From NCBI GenBank assembly GCA_030432695.1, contig JAUILN010000018.1, forward strand, positions 62,001-126,000: a stretch of DNA of 64,000 nucleotides, in the 5' to 3' direction. Positions 43,818 to 53,495 of the stretch are shown one piece after another; the first letter of the stretch is position 1, and each line of letters begins with the position of its first letter. The translations under genes were made by a program, and so were the position numbers. The notes beneath the pieces were generated by a model, which saw only the letters and a program-made list of their open reading frames with translations, was not told where the DNA came from and ran no database searches. This DNA comes from a bacterium (GTDB taxonomy: Bacteria; Planctomycetota; UBA1135; UBA2386).

Positions 43818-45935
43818 TCAGGGGTTGCGGATGAAGGCCGCGATCGCGTTGGTCAGGGTCACCTGCGGAGTGGTCAGATCGAGCACCGCCGCCTGGAGGG
43901 TGAGGGGCAGGCCGACGAGGTTCGGGTCGTTCGGGACCGGGATCGAGAAGCTCTCGTTGGTCTGCTGCGTGGTCGCGAAGGTCATGGCGCGGGGGATGTC
44001 CAGGTAGGCCAGGCAGTTCGATGCGAACAGCGGGGTCGGCTGGGGAGTGCCCGCGGTGGGCCGGGCGAAGTCGAGCAATACGGCGGCGAGGTCGCCTGAC
44101 GGGAGGTCGGACACCGAGAAGGTGAACGACGAACCCGGTCGGGGCAGCGTGTCCCGGCTCAGGGTCGCAGTGCCGCAGCCCGACCCGATCCGCTCCGGAT
44201 ACGGCACGGTGATCACCGCCGAGATGCCGAACAGCGGCAAGCTCAGCGAGGCGGGATGGTCGACGGTCGAGATCCACGCCCAGTCGGCAGAGTCCGTACG
44301 TCCGGTGTGCGACGAGCCTGCGGGGGCCCCCAGCGGGGAGCTGTGGGCCGAGCCGTCGTCGTTCGTGCCGGTCCAGACGTAGGTGCTGCTGGATGGTGCG
44401 CCGCTCGAGTCGATCCCCACCGTCGTCTGCAGGGGGCCGAGGCTACGTGTGCCCCAGAGGTGGTCGTAGTCGTCGGCGACGCGGGTGCCGTTGGGGAGGT
44501 AGATCGGCAGCCCGCCAGCGCTGTCGGTGCCGGTGTGGGCCCGGGCCGAGGCGGTGGGGGTGCTGGCGAGGGCCCGCCACTCGGTGTCGAGCAGTCGCAT
44601 CGTGGGGAAGGCCTGGGCGTCCGCGGTCACGAAAGCGTCGTAGTCGGCGATGTCCGAGGAGGTGGCGTCGCGGGTGGCGTGCGTCACGAACACCACGCGG
44701 TACCGGTCGCCGGGCTGGAGACCGGCCGGATGACGCGCCTCCGGCACGGTGAGCACATCGGAGATGCCGTAGACCCTGGCGGCCTGGGACGGCGGCAGAT
44801 CGTTGGCCTGGGTCCAGGTGTAGTTGGTCGCGGTCGGGTCACCCGCACGCACGTTGACGCCGACGCCGCCGAAGGGCCACACGCGGTAGCCACGGAAGTT
44901 GGACCCGGTCCATGCGCGGGCGGATCCGATCACCTGCCCGCTGGGGGTGACGTTGATCGGCGCCAGGAGAGGCACCCGGGCGGAGTCCCAGAACCGGGTG
45001 TAGTCGTCGGCGATGCGCACTCCGTCCGGGCGGAAGATCGGCACGCCACCGGGACTCGCCATGTCGATGTGGTCGCGTGCGTGGATCGAGTCGGTGCTGC
45101 CGACCGCCCGCCAGTTGGTAAGGAAGCGCTGCATCGCGGGGACCGCTTGTGCATCGGCGGTCACGAACGCGTCGTAGTCGGCGATGTCCGGAGACGTCGC
45201 GTCACGCACTGCATCGGTCACGAACAGGATGCGGAAGCGATCGCCGGGCTTCAGGCCGTCCGGATAGTCCGGATACGGAACGACCAGCACGTCCGAGATG
45301 CCGTAGAGCGGGTGCTGTTCGGTCTGCGGTCCGACGTGACCCGAAATCCAGCTGGATGACGTCGCGGCCGGAATGCCGGCAGTCGCGTCGGTTCCTGGAC
45401 CTCCGAGATGAAGAGCTCCGATGCCGCTGCCGTCGGTTCCCGTCCAGACGTGAGCTGCCGACGTCACTGCACCGCTCGAGGTGATGTTGGCGGGCGCCAG
45501 CAGCGAGGTGGTCGTGCCCCAGAGACTGCCATGGTCGTCGCACACGCGGATGCCGTCGGTGCGGTAGATCGGCACGCCGCCTCCACCGGTCGTGCCGGTG
45601 TGGTCACGAGCGTCCACCGCGGGAGTGCTGACGACCGCGCGCCAGCGGGTGTTCAGGGCAGCCAATCCAGCGACTGCATTGGCATCCGCAGTCACGAAGG
45701 CGTCGTAGGTGCCGATGTCTGCCGAGGCGGCGTCGCGACTTCCATCCGTCACCAGGAGGAGTCGATACGGTTCGCCCGGCTGCAGACCTGCCGGCGGGGA
45801 GACGCCCTGGCCGACGAGCATCCCACTCGACAAGGCGAGCACGATCGTGAGGCAGCGCAAGGCGAGCGCGAGCACACCCGCGGCTGAGTGCGTACGAGTG
45901 GGCGGGGCTGCGGAGTTCCGGGATGGAGCGGTCAT
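43818..45935 (-). CDS. Secreted protein with three internal repeats and shared C-terminal module
   Basis: About 705 residues. After a signal peptide (RCLTIVLALSSGMLVGQG), three repeats of about 200 residues each begin with LQPG.PYRLLLVT-like strands, then DYDAFVTADA, W.A..ST, ARDHTG and VP.Y..DG. The C-terminal 110 residues (RDTLPRPGSSFTFSVSDLPS, then CLAYLDIPRAMTF and SFSIPVPNDPNLVGLPLTLQ) match a module found at the ends of many planctomycete secreted proteins. The repeats resemble uncharacterised repeats in PEP-CTERM surface proteins. The start ATG 45935 is the one that gives a signal peptide. Confidence 0.78.
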   Translation of the reverse strand: MTAPSRNSAAPPTRTHSAAGVLALALRCLTIVLALSSGMLVGQGVSPPAGLQPGEPYRLLLVTDGSRDAASADIGTYDAFVTADANAVAGLAALNTRWRAVVSTPAVDARDHTGTTGGGGVPIYRTDGIRVCDDHGSLWGTTTSLLAPANITSSGAVTSAAHVWTGTDGSGIGALHLGGPGTDATAGIPAATSSSWISGHVGPQTEQHPLYGISDVLVVPYPDYPDGLKPGDRFRILFVTDAVRDATSPDIADYDAFVTADAQAVPAMQRFLTNWRAVGSTDSIHARDHIDMASPGGVPIFRPDGVRIADDYTRFWDSARVPLLAPINVTPSGQVIGSARAWTGSNFRGYRVWPFGGVGVNVRAGDPTATNYTWTQANDLPPSQAARVYGISDVLTVPEARHPAGLQPGDRYRVVFVTHATRDATSSDIADYDAFVTADAQAFPTMRLLDTEWRALASTPTASARAHTGTDSAGGLPIYLPNGTRVADDYDHLWGTRSLGPLQTTVGIDSSGAPSSSTYVWTGTNDDGSAHSSPLGAPAGSSHTGRTDSADWAWISTVDHPASLSLPLFGISAVITVPYPERIGSGCGTATLSRDTLPRPGSSFTFSVSDLPSGDLAAVLLDFARPTAGTPQPTPLFASNCLAYLDIPRAMTFATTQQTNESFSIPVPNDPNLVGLPLTLQAAVLDLTTPQVTLTNAIAAFIRNP

Positions 45936-46424
45936 GGGACTCCGTTGATTCTGGTTGGAAGGCTCGGTCGTTCGGCCGGACGTCGGCGCTCCAGTCCTGA
46001 CGGAGAATCCCGGCGCGACCGGCAGCGAATTCCGCGCCCCCGAGCCCCCCACCACCCCCGAGCTTCCGAATCCCCGCATTCACCGGAGCCTTCATCGCCC
46101 ATGACGCCGGAATGCCTGGCTCCCGCCATCCCACGGCCCCCTGGTGGGCCCCGCCATTCGGTGGACGGCGATGAGGCCTCCCTTCGTGAGGGTGCCCGCG
46201 TCGTCCACCTGCTACGCGGGGCCGATCCGAACGCAGCCTCTCGGTGGGGGAGGTCGAACTCGACCTTGAAGGGGCTGAGCCGAAACTCCTCGTGGCGCTT
46301 CTGGATGCGCCCTGCACCGGCTCCCAGGAATCGGGCCTCGTCAGGTACAGGGGCTTCCGCTGGTTTGGTGGGCAGCCACCGAGAGGTCAAGCCGCTTCGA
46401 GGATCCACCAGGTCACGACGAGAG
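45936..46424. other. Non-coding spacer before the IS3 remnant
   Basis: 489 bp with no gene I can support. The left end holds the promoter region of the three-repeat protein. From about 46,100 the base composition is typical of the genome, and nothing resembling a terminal inverted repeat of an intact insertion sequence was found. Confidence 0.5.
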
Positions 46425-46880
46425 AGAGGGAAGTTCACCGACGAGCAGAAGGTCCAGGCGGCCAAGCTCGTCCGTGACGTGGGCAGCATCAGCCAGGTTG
46501 CCAAGGGCCTGGACCTGACGGAGTCGGCCCTGAGGAACTGGGTCTGCCAGGCGGGCATCGACGCCGGCAACGGTTCCGAGGGCGCACTGACGACCAAGGA
46601 GAAGTACGCCAGCTTCGCCAGCCAGAAGCTGCTCGAACAGAACTCGATCACGGTCAGCACGAGCCGGCGTGTCGAGTGCTACGGCAACGCTGTCGTCGAA
46701 GAGCTTCTTCGGGACCTCGAAGACGGAACTGATCTATCGGTATCTATCGGTCCGCCTGGCCCACGCGCGATTCTGCGCGCCCAGCCATTCGCGAATACAT
46801 CGAGGTGTCCTACAGTCGCCGTCGTCGATGCTTGCGACTGGGACACGCGTGCCCGGCAGAGTTCGAGGACAACTTCAACG
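46425..46880 (+). pseudogene. Decayed IS3-family transposase (orfA joined to the orfB end)
   Basis: The reading starts with an IS3 orfA helix-turn-helix (GKFTDEQKVQAAKLVRDVGS, then LTESALRNWVCQAG). It jumps directly to the far end of the orfB integrase (YASFASQKLLEQNSITVSTS, then ECYGNAVVE), so most of the DDE domain is deleted. A frameshift near 46,690 moves to another phase (SKTELIYR), and a third phase holds EYIEVSYSRRRRCLRLG. It is clearly inactive. Confidence 0.85.
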
Positions 46881-46924
46881 CTGCTCCGACAGCCCAGCCC
46901 GGCCGTCCATCGAGCCAGGGAAGG

Positions 46925-47150
46925 TCAAGGAGCATCGTATCCAGCATCTGCTCGACGGCTTTCGCGCACACTCGCAGGGTCTCTCCGTCCCAGACGTCCG
47001 GCTGCCTGTTCTTCAGGTTCGCCTGCCCGCCGTCGAGGAAGCGATCTCGCCACTCCGCAGTCTTCGCGGCGGTGACGCCGGGATCGCGTGGCAGCGCGTC
47101 GATGCCCTTGCCTCTGAGAAAGCGGAGCACCACCTCGGTCCCGCGATCGT
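46925..47150 (-). pseudogene. Fragment of a second IS3-type orfA
   Basis: On the minus strand VVLRFLRGKGIDALPRDPGV, then TAAKTAEWRDRFLDGGQANL, resembles the helix-turn-helix region of IS3 orfA proteins (the form VVLRFLRG...LGVTAA..SEWRD.FLAGG). It lacks a proper start and is not followed by orfB. It lies head-on to the remnant at 46425. Together they mark an insertion hot spot. Confidence 0.65.
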
Positions 47151-47348
47151 CGATCGATATTCCCTTATCGGCGCTCGTCGCGACTCCGGTCGGGCTGCGC
47201 CCTCCCTCCGTTGCGGTACTGCCGTCCTTCCTGTGCGGATCGCCAAAGGACTCCGCTCCAATTCCTATTCAAATCGGGTGTCCAATAGGGATGTGCTTAT
47301 ACCCAAATACTCATCGAGAGCCCCTGGGGTTTCTGCGACAGGGTGCGG

Positions 47349-47552
47349 TCACCTGTCTTCCCGAATCCGGGCGCCGCAATCTACGCAATACGTGTGCTGC
47401 TTGCGGCGCCTCTCAGCGTGCTCATTCTCGCAGCATCGCTTCTCGGGGATGCGTTCGTTGACGGCCATGCCGCAGTTAGGGCAATAGCGCACAGCAACGT
47501 TGGCCCGTCCGTGATTGTTGTTGGAGCATGGTGTGCTCGGTCTTACCGTCAT
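47349..47552 (-). CDS. Small zinc-ribbon protein
   Basis: 67 residues from ATG 47552. Two CxxC knuckles (YCPNCGMAVNERIP and TYCVDCGARI) enclose a charged loop (KRCCENEHAERRRKQH) with further Cys and His residues, a plausible zinc ribbon. The name cannot be taken further. The surrounding DNA has clearly lower GC than the rest of the window, suggesting acquisition with the neighbouring island. Confidence 0.55.
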   Translation of the reverse strand: MTVRPSTPCSNNNHGRANVAVRYCPNCGMAVNERIPEKRCCENEHAERRRKQHTYCVDCGARIREDR

Positions 47553-47757
47553 GTCGTGGATCCGTGCTGGTGAGACATCACGGGCTGGATGACCATCGCG
47601 GCGTCCCCGTCGACGTGGAGCCGCGGCTTGACTGGAGTCGTCGAGCGGCGAGGCCGCCAAGAGCCTTCTGAGGCGATGCTGGCGATACGGCCGGGATTGT
47701 GAACACGGAGCCGGAACGACTGGGCAAGGGCGCATGGGTGCGCCTCGGTGAGGCGGC

Positions 47758-49023
47758 TCAGGAGGCAAATGCGGCCGGCTGTCGCGCCTTGCGGCCCGAG
47801 GCGCGAGCGCCGCGGCGCCGTCGTTTCTGGCGGCTGCAGTCCGCGGCCCGATTCCCGGTGGTCTCTGCTCGAACTCGAGGCGGCGCTGCTTCGAATGAAT
47901 AACCTTCGACGACGGGAATCGAGATACGGATCTCCCTCTCGATCGACCGGAGGTGCTCGCGCTCATCGTGGGCGCAGAACGAGATCGCGGTGCCGTCCCG
48001 TCCTGCTCGCGCCGTGCGACCGATCCGGTGGACGTAGCTCTCGGGGACGTTTGGTAGATCGAAGTTGATCACGTGGGTGATGTCGTGGACGTCGATCCCG
48101 CGTGCCGCGATGTCGGTTGCCACCAAGACCTTGATGCGACCGGCCCGGAACCCGTCGAGGGCCCGTTGGCGGGCATTCTGAGACTTGTTGCCGTGGATGG
48201 CCTCGGCCGTCTCGTCGGATCGATGCAAGTGCTTGACCAATCGATCCGCGCCGTGCTTCGTGCGCGTGAACACGAGCACGCGCTGGAGTTCGGGGTCGCG
48301 CAACACCTTGACGAGGAGGGCCTGCTTTTGGTTCTGCCCGACATGCAGCACGGACTGTGCGGTCCGGTCGACCGTGGTCGCCGGAGGGGTGACCTCCACG
48401 CGCACGCCGTCTCGCAGAATCGAGTTGGCCAGCCGCATGATCTCGGCCGGCATCGTCGCGGAGAACAGGAGGCTTTGGCGGTCGCGCGGAAGCTTGGCTA
48501 TGACCTTTCGAACTGCGTGCACGAAGCCCATGTCGAGCATGCGATCGGCCTCGTCGAGGACGAATACCTCGACGGCTCCCAGGTCCACGTGGCCCTGCTC
48601 CATCAGATCGATGAGGCGACCTGGTGTGGCGACGAGGACGTCGACGCCGCGACGTAGCGAGCCGGTCTGTCGCCCCTGTCCGACGCCGCCGAAGATGACC
48701 GCGTGGCGAAGATCGAGATGTCGACCGTAGTCCCTGAAGCTGTCGCCGATCTGGGCGGCGAGCTCGCGCGTCGGCGTCAACACCAAGGCGCTCGGTTGTC
48801 TCGGTCGGCGCGGCCGTCGGGCACCAGCCAGGAAGTCGAGGATTGGGAGCGCGAACGCGGCGGTCTTCCCGGTCCCTGTCTGGGCGATGCCGAGCAGATC
48901 GCGACCCATCAGGAGGTGAGGGATTGCCTGGATTTGGATAGGTGTGGGGGATTCATAGCCCCGCTCGCGAAGTGCGCGTAGGATCGGCTCCATGAGTTGG
49001 AGCTCTGCAAATGTGGTATGCAT
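47758..49023 (-). CDS. rhlE: RhlE-type DEAD-box RNA helicase
   Basis: 421 residues with all motifs: the Q-motif region (F..L.L..PIL.AL..RGYESPTPIQ), AQTGTGKT (47-54), PTRELA, TPGR, DEAD (157-160), SAT (188-190), ATDIAARGIDV and HRIGRTARAG (332-341). A basic C-terminal tail (RQKRRRRGARASGRKARQ) follows, as in RhlE. These unwind RNA duplexes in ribosome assembly and mRNA turnover and are often cold-induced. It is the last gene of a leftward run after a desaturase and an RRM protein. Confidence 0.93.
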   Translation of the reverse strand: MHTTFAELQLMEPILRALRERGYESPTPIQIQAIPHLLMGRDLLGIAQTGTGKTAAFALPILDFLAGARRPRRPRQPSALVLTPTRELAAQIGDSFRDYGRHLDLRHAVIFGGVGQGRQTGSLRRGVDVLVATPGRLIDLMEQGHVDLGAVEVFVLDEADRMLDMGFVHAVRKVIAKLPRDRQSLLFSATMPAEIMRLANSILRDGVRVEVTPPATTVDRTAQSVLHVGQNQKQALLVKVLRDPELQRVLVFTRTKHGADRLVKHLHRSDETAEAIHGNKSQNARQRALDGFRAGRIKVLVATDIAARGIDVHDITHVINFDLPNVPESYVHRIGRTARAGRDGTAISFCAHDEREHLRSIEREIRISIPVVEGYSFEAAPPRVRAETTGNRAADCSRQKRRRRGARASGRKARQPAAFAS

Positions 49024-49038
49024 GTAATTGGTCGGGCA

Positions 49039-49057
49039 GGAACGCCTCTGGCGTTCC
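49039..49057. promoter_or_regulatory. Hairpin just upstream of the RhlE start
   Basis: Perfect arms GGAACGCC / GGCGTTCC with a 3-base loop. On the coding (minus) strand it lies 16 bases before the RhlE start codon and 57 bases after the desaturase stop. It could be an intercistronic attenuator or RNA-structure element, or the remains of a terminator. There is no T-tract. Confidence 0.4.
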
Positions 49058-49113
49058 GCTCCGGAATGGATGATTAGAGCTTCCAGACCCGCGTCGGGCG
49101 ATCTGCGGACGCA

Positions 49114-50115
49114 TCATGCGTATCCGTGCTGTCGTGCGAGTCTGATGTAGCGAAAGCTGACGAGCTTCCCGCTCGTCTCGTCCCAGAGCTTCAGGCCGAA
49201 GGCTCGGATGGACTGGGAAATCGTCATCGGAGTTACTTGCTCGAACAGGGAGTGGGACTCGTGGCAGGCCTGAAGGTTGTAGTTGGGAATGCGCACGCTC
49301 AGGTGGTGGATGTGGTGATAGCCGATGTTGCCGGTGAACCACTGGAGGACCCGGGGTAGCTCGAGGAAGGCGCTGCCTCTCAGCGCTGCGTCCGCGTAGT
49401 TCCAGTCGTCACCTCGCGCCCAGTAGGCGCCTTCGAACTGGTGCTGCGAGTAGAAGACCCAGATGCCGATACCGCCAGCGACCGCTAGGATCGTCAGCTG
49501 GAGGATGAGATACGGCAGGAAGCCGAAGACGGCACTCATGCCGATCGCCATCCCCAGGAGGCAGAGGTTCGTCCACCAGACCGAGCGCCGTTCGCGGGCA
49601 CCGGCTCGCGAGCTTGGCAAGCGCTGTTCCATCAGGAACATGACCAGCGGCGCGATGCCAAGCAGAACGATCGGGTTACGTGCCACTCTATAGGCCACCC
49701 GCTTCCACCATGGCGCCCGCCGGTACTCCCGGACGGTCATCGTCCACATGTCTCCTACACCGCGGCGTTCCAGATTGCTGGTGGTTCCGTGGTGGATGGC
49801 ATGTTGCCAGCGCCAGTGGGCATACGGTGTAAAGGTCAGCACCCCGGTCACGAAACCCCATATGTCGTTCGCTGTGCGCGACGCGAAGAAAGAGCCGTGA
49901 CCGCAGTCGTGGAAGATGATGAACACGCGGACGAGCATCGCTCCAGACAGAACGGCCAGTGGAATGGTCAACCACCACGATAGGGTGAGTGCCAGTGCCA
50001 TGGCGCCCCACAGGGCAACGTAACCCCCGACGGAGTTGAGGATTTGCCAGGTGGCCCGTGCGGCGCTCGGCTTCTGATAAGCCGCGATGATCGGCTTCCA
50101 CGTATCGGTATTCAT
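49114..50115 (-). CDS. Membrane fatty-acid desaturase
   Basis: 333 residues with four to five hydrophobic segments and the three His boxes of di-iron desaturases: HDCGH (69-73), HAIHH (105-109) and HHIHH (267-271). The spacing and the HDCGHGSFF form are typical of acyl-lipid delta-12/omega-3-like desaturases. It would introduce double bases into membrane acyl chains, a common cold response. The start ATG 50115 gives a clean N-terminus; the open frame upstream is not protein-like. It sits between the RRM and RhlE genes on the same strand. Confidence 0.9.
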   Translation of the reverse strand: MNTDTWKPIIAAYQKPSAARATWQILNSVGGYVALWGAMALALTLSWWLTIPLAVLSGAMLVRVFIIFHDCGHGSFFASRTANDIWGFVTGVLTFTPYAHWRWQHAIHHGTTSNLERRGVGDMWTMTVREYRRAPWWKRVAYRVARNPIVLLGIAPLVMFLMEQRLPSSRAGARERRSVWWTNLCLLGMAIGMSAVFGFLPYLILQLTILAVAGGIGIWVFYSQHQFEGAYWARGDDWNYADAALRGSAFLELPRVLQWFTGNIGYHHIHHLSVRIPNYNLQACHESHSLFEQVTPMTISQSIRAFGLKLWDETSGKLVSFRYIRLARQHGYA

Positions 50116-50311
50116 ATGGGTTCGTTCATCGGCTCTGTTCCGAGCCGTTGCGCGGCACGCGCTACGTGTTGCCGCGTCTCTTGGCAGCCGAGGGATGTGA
50201 CGAGATGTCGGATCGGCAAACCCCGGGAGAAGTGCTGCCCGCCAGGAACTGCTGAACGGCTTCCGGCGCGAACGGTCTCGTCTCGTTCGAGCGCATACGA
50301 ATGAGCTGGGT

Positions 50312-50605
50312 CTACCAGCTGCGATCGCGGGCCGGTCGCGCGTCGGAGCGGGGCAGTCGTTCCTGTGCCACGTTGACGCGAAGTGTGCGGCCGTCCAGAT
50401 CCGTTCCGTCGAGCGCCTCGATCGCCGAGCGCGCATCGGCCTCGGACGCCATCTCGACGAAAGCGAACCCTCGCGGGCGACCGGTCTCCCGGTCGGTGAC
50501 GACGGCGACGCTCTGTACGCGCCGGGAGTCCCTTTCGAACGCCTTCGTGATCGCGTCTTCGGTGGAGTTGAACGAGAGGTTGCCTACGTAGAGCTTGGTG
50601 CTCAT
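50312..50605 (-). CDS. Single-RRM RNA-binding protein
   Basis: 97 residues: RNP2 is LYVGNL (5-10) and RNP1 is RGFAFVEM (45-52), both canonical. A short basic tail follows (ERLPRSDARPARDRSW). Bacterial RRM proteins of this size (Rbp type) are often cold-induced in cyanobacteria and bind single-stranded RNA. It precedes the desaturase and the RNA helicase, which is consistent with that role. The start at 50605 follows a GAACCATGAGCAC context on the minus strand. Confidence 0.92.
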   Translation of the reverse strand: MSTKLYVGNLSFNSTEDAITKAFERDSRRVQSVAVVTDRETGRPRGFAFVEMASEADARSAIEALDGTDLDGRTLRVNVAQERLPRSDARPARDRSW

Positions 50606-51071
50606 GGTTTCGATCCTTGAGGTCGAGGTCGTTGCGGAAGTCGAACTCGAGCGCCGTCGCCAACGTGGCAACGGGTTCTCCGCATTGGGTCCGGCTAGAA
50701 ACCGGCAGCTCGACTGGACCTTCTTCAGGACGAAACCGAGCGTGTCTGTTGGCCGAGTTGGCTAAAGACGCCGCATACGCACGCGAAATCGATCAGACTG
50801 CAAGACGTGTTTGCCAAGACTTGATCTCGACATAGCCGTCTTCGGCATCATAGGTCAAGTCATGGCGGGGAGTCGGACAATCTAGGAAAGATCCACGCCG
50901 GCCACGGCACATATCGGATGCCGGAAGAGCCACAGCGACGGCGTGTGCGACCTTGAAGCCGAGCCTCCGATTTGGAAGTCAGTTCGGCCCCCGAACGAAG
51001 TCGGTCGACACGATCGATTGCCGGAGCGCCGGTGTCCTGAGGCGCCGCGGTCGACTCTTGCGAACAACCAA
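50606..51071. other. Long untranslated region upstream of the RRM gene
   Basis: 466 bp without a supportable gene, GC-poor compared with the genome. If the RRM mRNA starts far upstream, this is a long leader, as seen for cold-shock mRNAs. I see no defined hairpin or terminator. Confidence 0.4.
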
Positions 51072-51485
51072 TCACCCTTCTGTCTGGCCGATGTAGTCGC
51101 GCATGTCTTGGATTTCCTCACGCAGCAGATCTCGGATGGAAAGAACGCCGAGAAGCGCGCCGCTCTTGTCCATGACCGGTAGGTGTCGGATGTGATGCTT
51201 GCGCATCAGTTGGGCTGCCTTGCCGATCTGGTCGTCAGCCTTGCCGACGACGACCTTGCGGGTCATGACCTCGGATACGAGAGTCTGGTCGATGTTCAGC
51301 TCTTTGACGAGAACGCGTTGGACCAGATCTCGTTCCGTCAGTATGCCGACCAGGCGGTTCTCTTCGAGGATGGCTGTGCAGCCGACGTTGGCTGTGGCCA
51401 TCGCCACGGCCGCGGTCCGGATGGTTGCCGCGGAGTCGACTGAGACAATATGGTCGCGCTTCGTGACCAGTTCTTTTAGCAACAC
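51072..51485 (-). CDS. CBS-domain pair protein, short
   Basis: 137 residues forming two CBS domains: VSVDSAATIRTAAVAMATAN, then GCTAILEENRLVGILTERDL and VVVGKADDQIGKAAQLMRKH, then HLPVMDKSGALLGVLSIRDL. These fold into one Bateman module that usually binds adenosine nucleotides. It probably acts as a stand-alone sensor. Another CBS protein lies 57 bp upstream on the same strand. Confidence 0.9.
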   Translation of the reverse strand: MLLKELVTKRDHIVSVDSAATIRTAAVAMATANVGCTAILEENRLVGILTERDLVQRVLVKELNIDQTLVSEVMTRKVVVGKADDQIGKAAQLMRKHHIRHLPVMDKSGALLGVLSIRDLLREEIQDMRDYIGQTEG

Positions 51486-51542
51486 GAACTCACCTCGCTC
51501 GAAAGATCGGTATTTGAAAACGGCTGATCCAGAGGATCCGGA

Positions 51543-52139
51543 TCAGCCGCGTGCCTTGGATGTGCGCGCCGTGTCGCGTTGTCGGACCGTTGGTGCTTCC
51601 AGTGGAGTCGGTGGCTCGAAAGGCGTAGACGCGTTCGGCGCCGACGAGCCCGCTGCAGCAGTGCCTCGGGGCTTTCCGATAATGGCCATTGTGCGCACAA
51701 AGTGCGTGGCATCGTGATGATGAGGGCCGTTCGAGCCTCCATCGTCAAACCAGCGACATATGTCGTTGCAGCTGAGTACGCCGATTACGCGGCGCTCTTC
51801 GTCGATCACCGGCAGGCGACGGACGCCACGCGTCCGCATGGCCTCTTCAGCATCCTGTATCGACTCCTGCGGCCCTATGGTCGTGACGTCCACCGTCATG
51901 ACGTCCGCTACGGTCAAGTCGTGCAGGCGACGACCGCTCGTGTAGGCTGCCATGCATATATCGCGATCTGTCAGTATTCCGCGTAGGCGGCGATCGCTAT
52001 CGAGAACCGGTGTAAAGCCGCAGTCGTTCTCCCAGAGGACCCGGGCCGCATCCGCGAGAGAGTCCTGGGGTGCGCAGTGCCTCACGTCTTGCGTCATTCG
52101 CTGCTGCACACTCATGATGGCAATTCTCTTCATCTTCAT
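51543..52139 (-). CDS. CBS-domain pair protein with Pro-rich tail
   Basis: 198 residues; two CBS repeats (MTQDVRHCAPQDSLADAARV, then GILTDRDICMAAY; DVMTVDVTTIGPQESIQDAE, then RLPVIDEERRVIGVLS) followed by a His-rich short stretch and a disordered tail of about 40 residues. It belongs to the same type as its neighbour at 51072, and the pair is likely co-transcribed. Met at codon 9 (52115) is an equally good start. Confidence 0.88.
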   Translation of the reverse strand: MKMKRIAIMSVQQRMTQDVRHCAPQDSLADAARVLWENDCGFTPVLDSDRRLRGILTDRDICMAAYTSGRRLHDLTVADVMTVDVTTIGPQESIQDAEEAMRTRGVRRLPVIDEERRVIGVLSCNDICRWFDDGGSNGPHHHDATHFVRTMAIIGKPRGTAAAGSSAPNASTPFEPPTPLEAPTVRQRDTARTSKARG

Positions 52140-52720
52140 AGGTTCTTCGTTTGTATGAGCTCTGCTGTCATCGGCAGCACTTGTTATCGATCAAGAGCCG
52201 AAAGCGGGCGAGGCATCATCCGCCGGCGTTGCGGCGGTAGGCAGGTCGGGCCTGACTTGTCGGTCATGATGGACCAGAAATGTTGGTCCGCAATCGTTGG
52301 ATTCAGGTCCGTGCCGGGAGGCCGATTCCCGTACGGAACGGTATTGTGACAGCTTCGGATCGACCGATTCCACGGTGAGAACGCCGCCCATGTCTCACCG
52401 CCGCCTTACGGTACATGCTGCGCAGCGATTTCGGTCTGGGATACGGAGGACTCTCGCGCCGGAACCACGACGTCCACCATATTCTGTATTCAGAAGCGGG
52501 AGTACCTTGCTTCTGCGGCAGTGGCGTGCAGCTCGATCACCTTGCCGTAGGCGCGGAGAGCGACCGGCAAGTCGCAGCCCGAATAATGATGTGCACAGGA
52601 GGCCGCATGCTGCTCGACCGCCTTCGCGGGGCGCTCATGTGGTCGACTACCTTGTCGGTGCTTTCGTGACTCCCGTCGACTCTTCGGAGTGGCTGCTGGG
52701 ATCAGGGCGAGCCACGGCCC
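52140..52720. other. 581-bp spacer between island genes
   Basis: No gene that I can support. Open frames of up to about 85 codons exist on the plus strand without homology or a clear start. Local GC is low for this genome. It must hold the promoter of the CBS pair. Confidence 0.45.
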
Positions 52721-53299
52721 TCACGAGGCGGCTCCGTCGCGAGTAATGGCGGACGCACTCTCATTCGTGGCCTCCGGACCGTTCGGTTCGGTCAAATCGG
52801 CGTCATCGATCTCGTCGCAGCGCTCGCGAACCGAGCGAAAGGGCATACCGGCTTCGCGGCGATAACGCTCGGCGCGAAGGAACCAGAGCGCCAAGCCCCC
52901 CGTGTTGTGATATGGGGTTCGCGAGTCGGAGCTACCACGGACGCCGAGAGAGCCCTTCTTTCCAGTCGTCCGCCATCCGCGGCGTTCCATGATCATGCGA
53001 ACGAGGACGCCGATCGCCTGCCGAAGCCGTGCGGTGCGTCGCCGGTGGAGCGTTGCGAGGAACTGCCCGATTGCCGGAACGGACTCGAGCTCCCTCACGA
53101 CGCCGGCCAACGGGGCACGATCATGGTGGATCTCGGAATCCTCCATGCGCCGCTGGCGATCAGCGTCGTTGAAGAACTCCAGCACCTCGTCGAATGGCGC
53201 GTCAGGATCGTTGAGGACGTCGGAAAACGTCTTGCCGTGTCGGTCGGACAGGAACGCGCCACGGGTTATCACCTCAGCCGAGGCTGTCGATTTGTGCAT
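52721..53299 (-). CDS. Hypothetical protein, acidic, no known domain
   Basis: 192 residues from ATG 53299. The N-terminal part contains DVLNDPDAPFDEVLEFFNDA and the middle AIGQFLATLHRRRTARLRQA, then IGVLVRMIMERRGWRTTGKK. A Trp-containing segment (HNTGGLALWFLRAERYRREA) follows before an acidic tail. Charge and residue use are protein-like and I see no membrane segment. It lies between the CBS genes and an IS3 fragment, so it may be mobile cargo. Function unknown. Confidence 0.6.
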   Translation of the reverse strand: MHKSTASAEVITRGAFLSDRHGKTFSDVLNDPDAPFDEVLEFFNDADRQRRMEDSEIHHDRAPLAGVVRELESVPAIGQFLATLHRRRTARLRQAIGVLVRMIMERRGWRTTGKKGSLGVRGSSDSRTPYHNTGGLALWFLRAERYRREAGMPFRSVRERCDEIDDADLTEPNGPEATNESASAITRDGAAS

Positions 53300-53495
53300 G
53301 CAAGGGTTGGACGTGCAGATATTGTAGCTGCAACAATCGGAAGTGCAAGTGGCGGTTCCGGAAGTTTGGCTGCCTGGAACCGCGCTCTCGCGATGCCCGA
53401 CCCAGGCGTCGGGGCACGCCCTGAGATGGCGGAAACGTGCGTTCTCGCGCGTCTCGCTCCCTGTGTCAGGCTAGTTGTCGCACGAGACGTACTGT

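Noticed and set aside
46925..47150. Intact second insertion sequence
   Set aside because: No orfB, no terminal inverted repeats and no start codon; only an orfA-like fragment.
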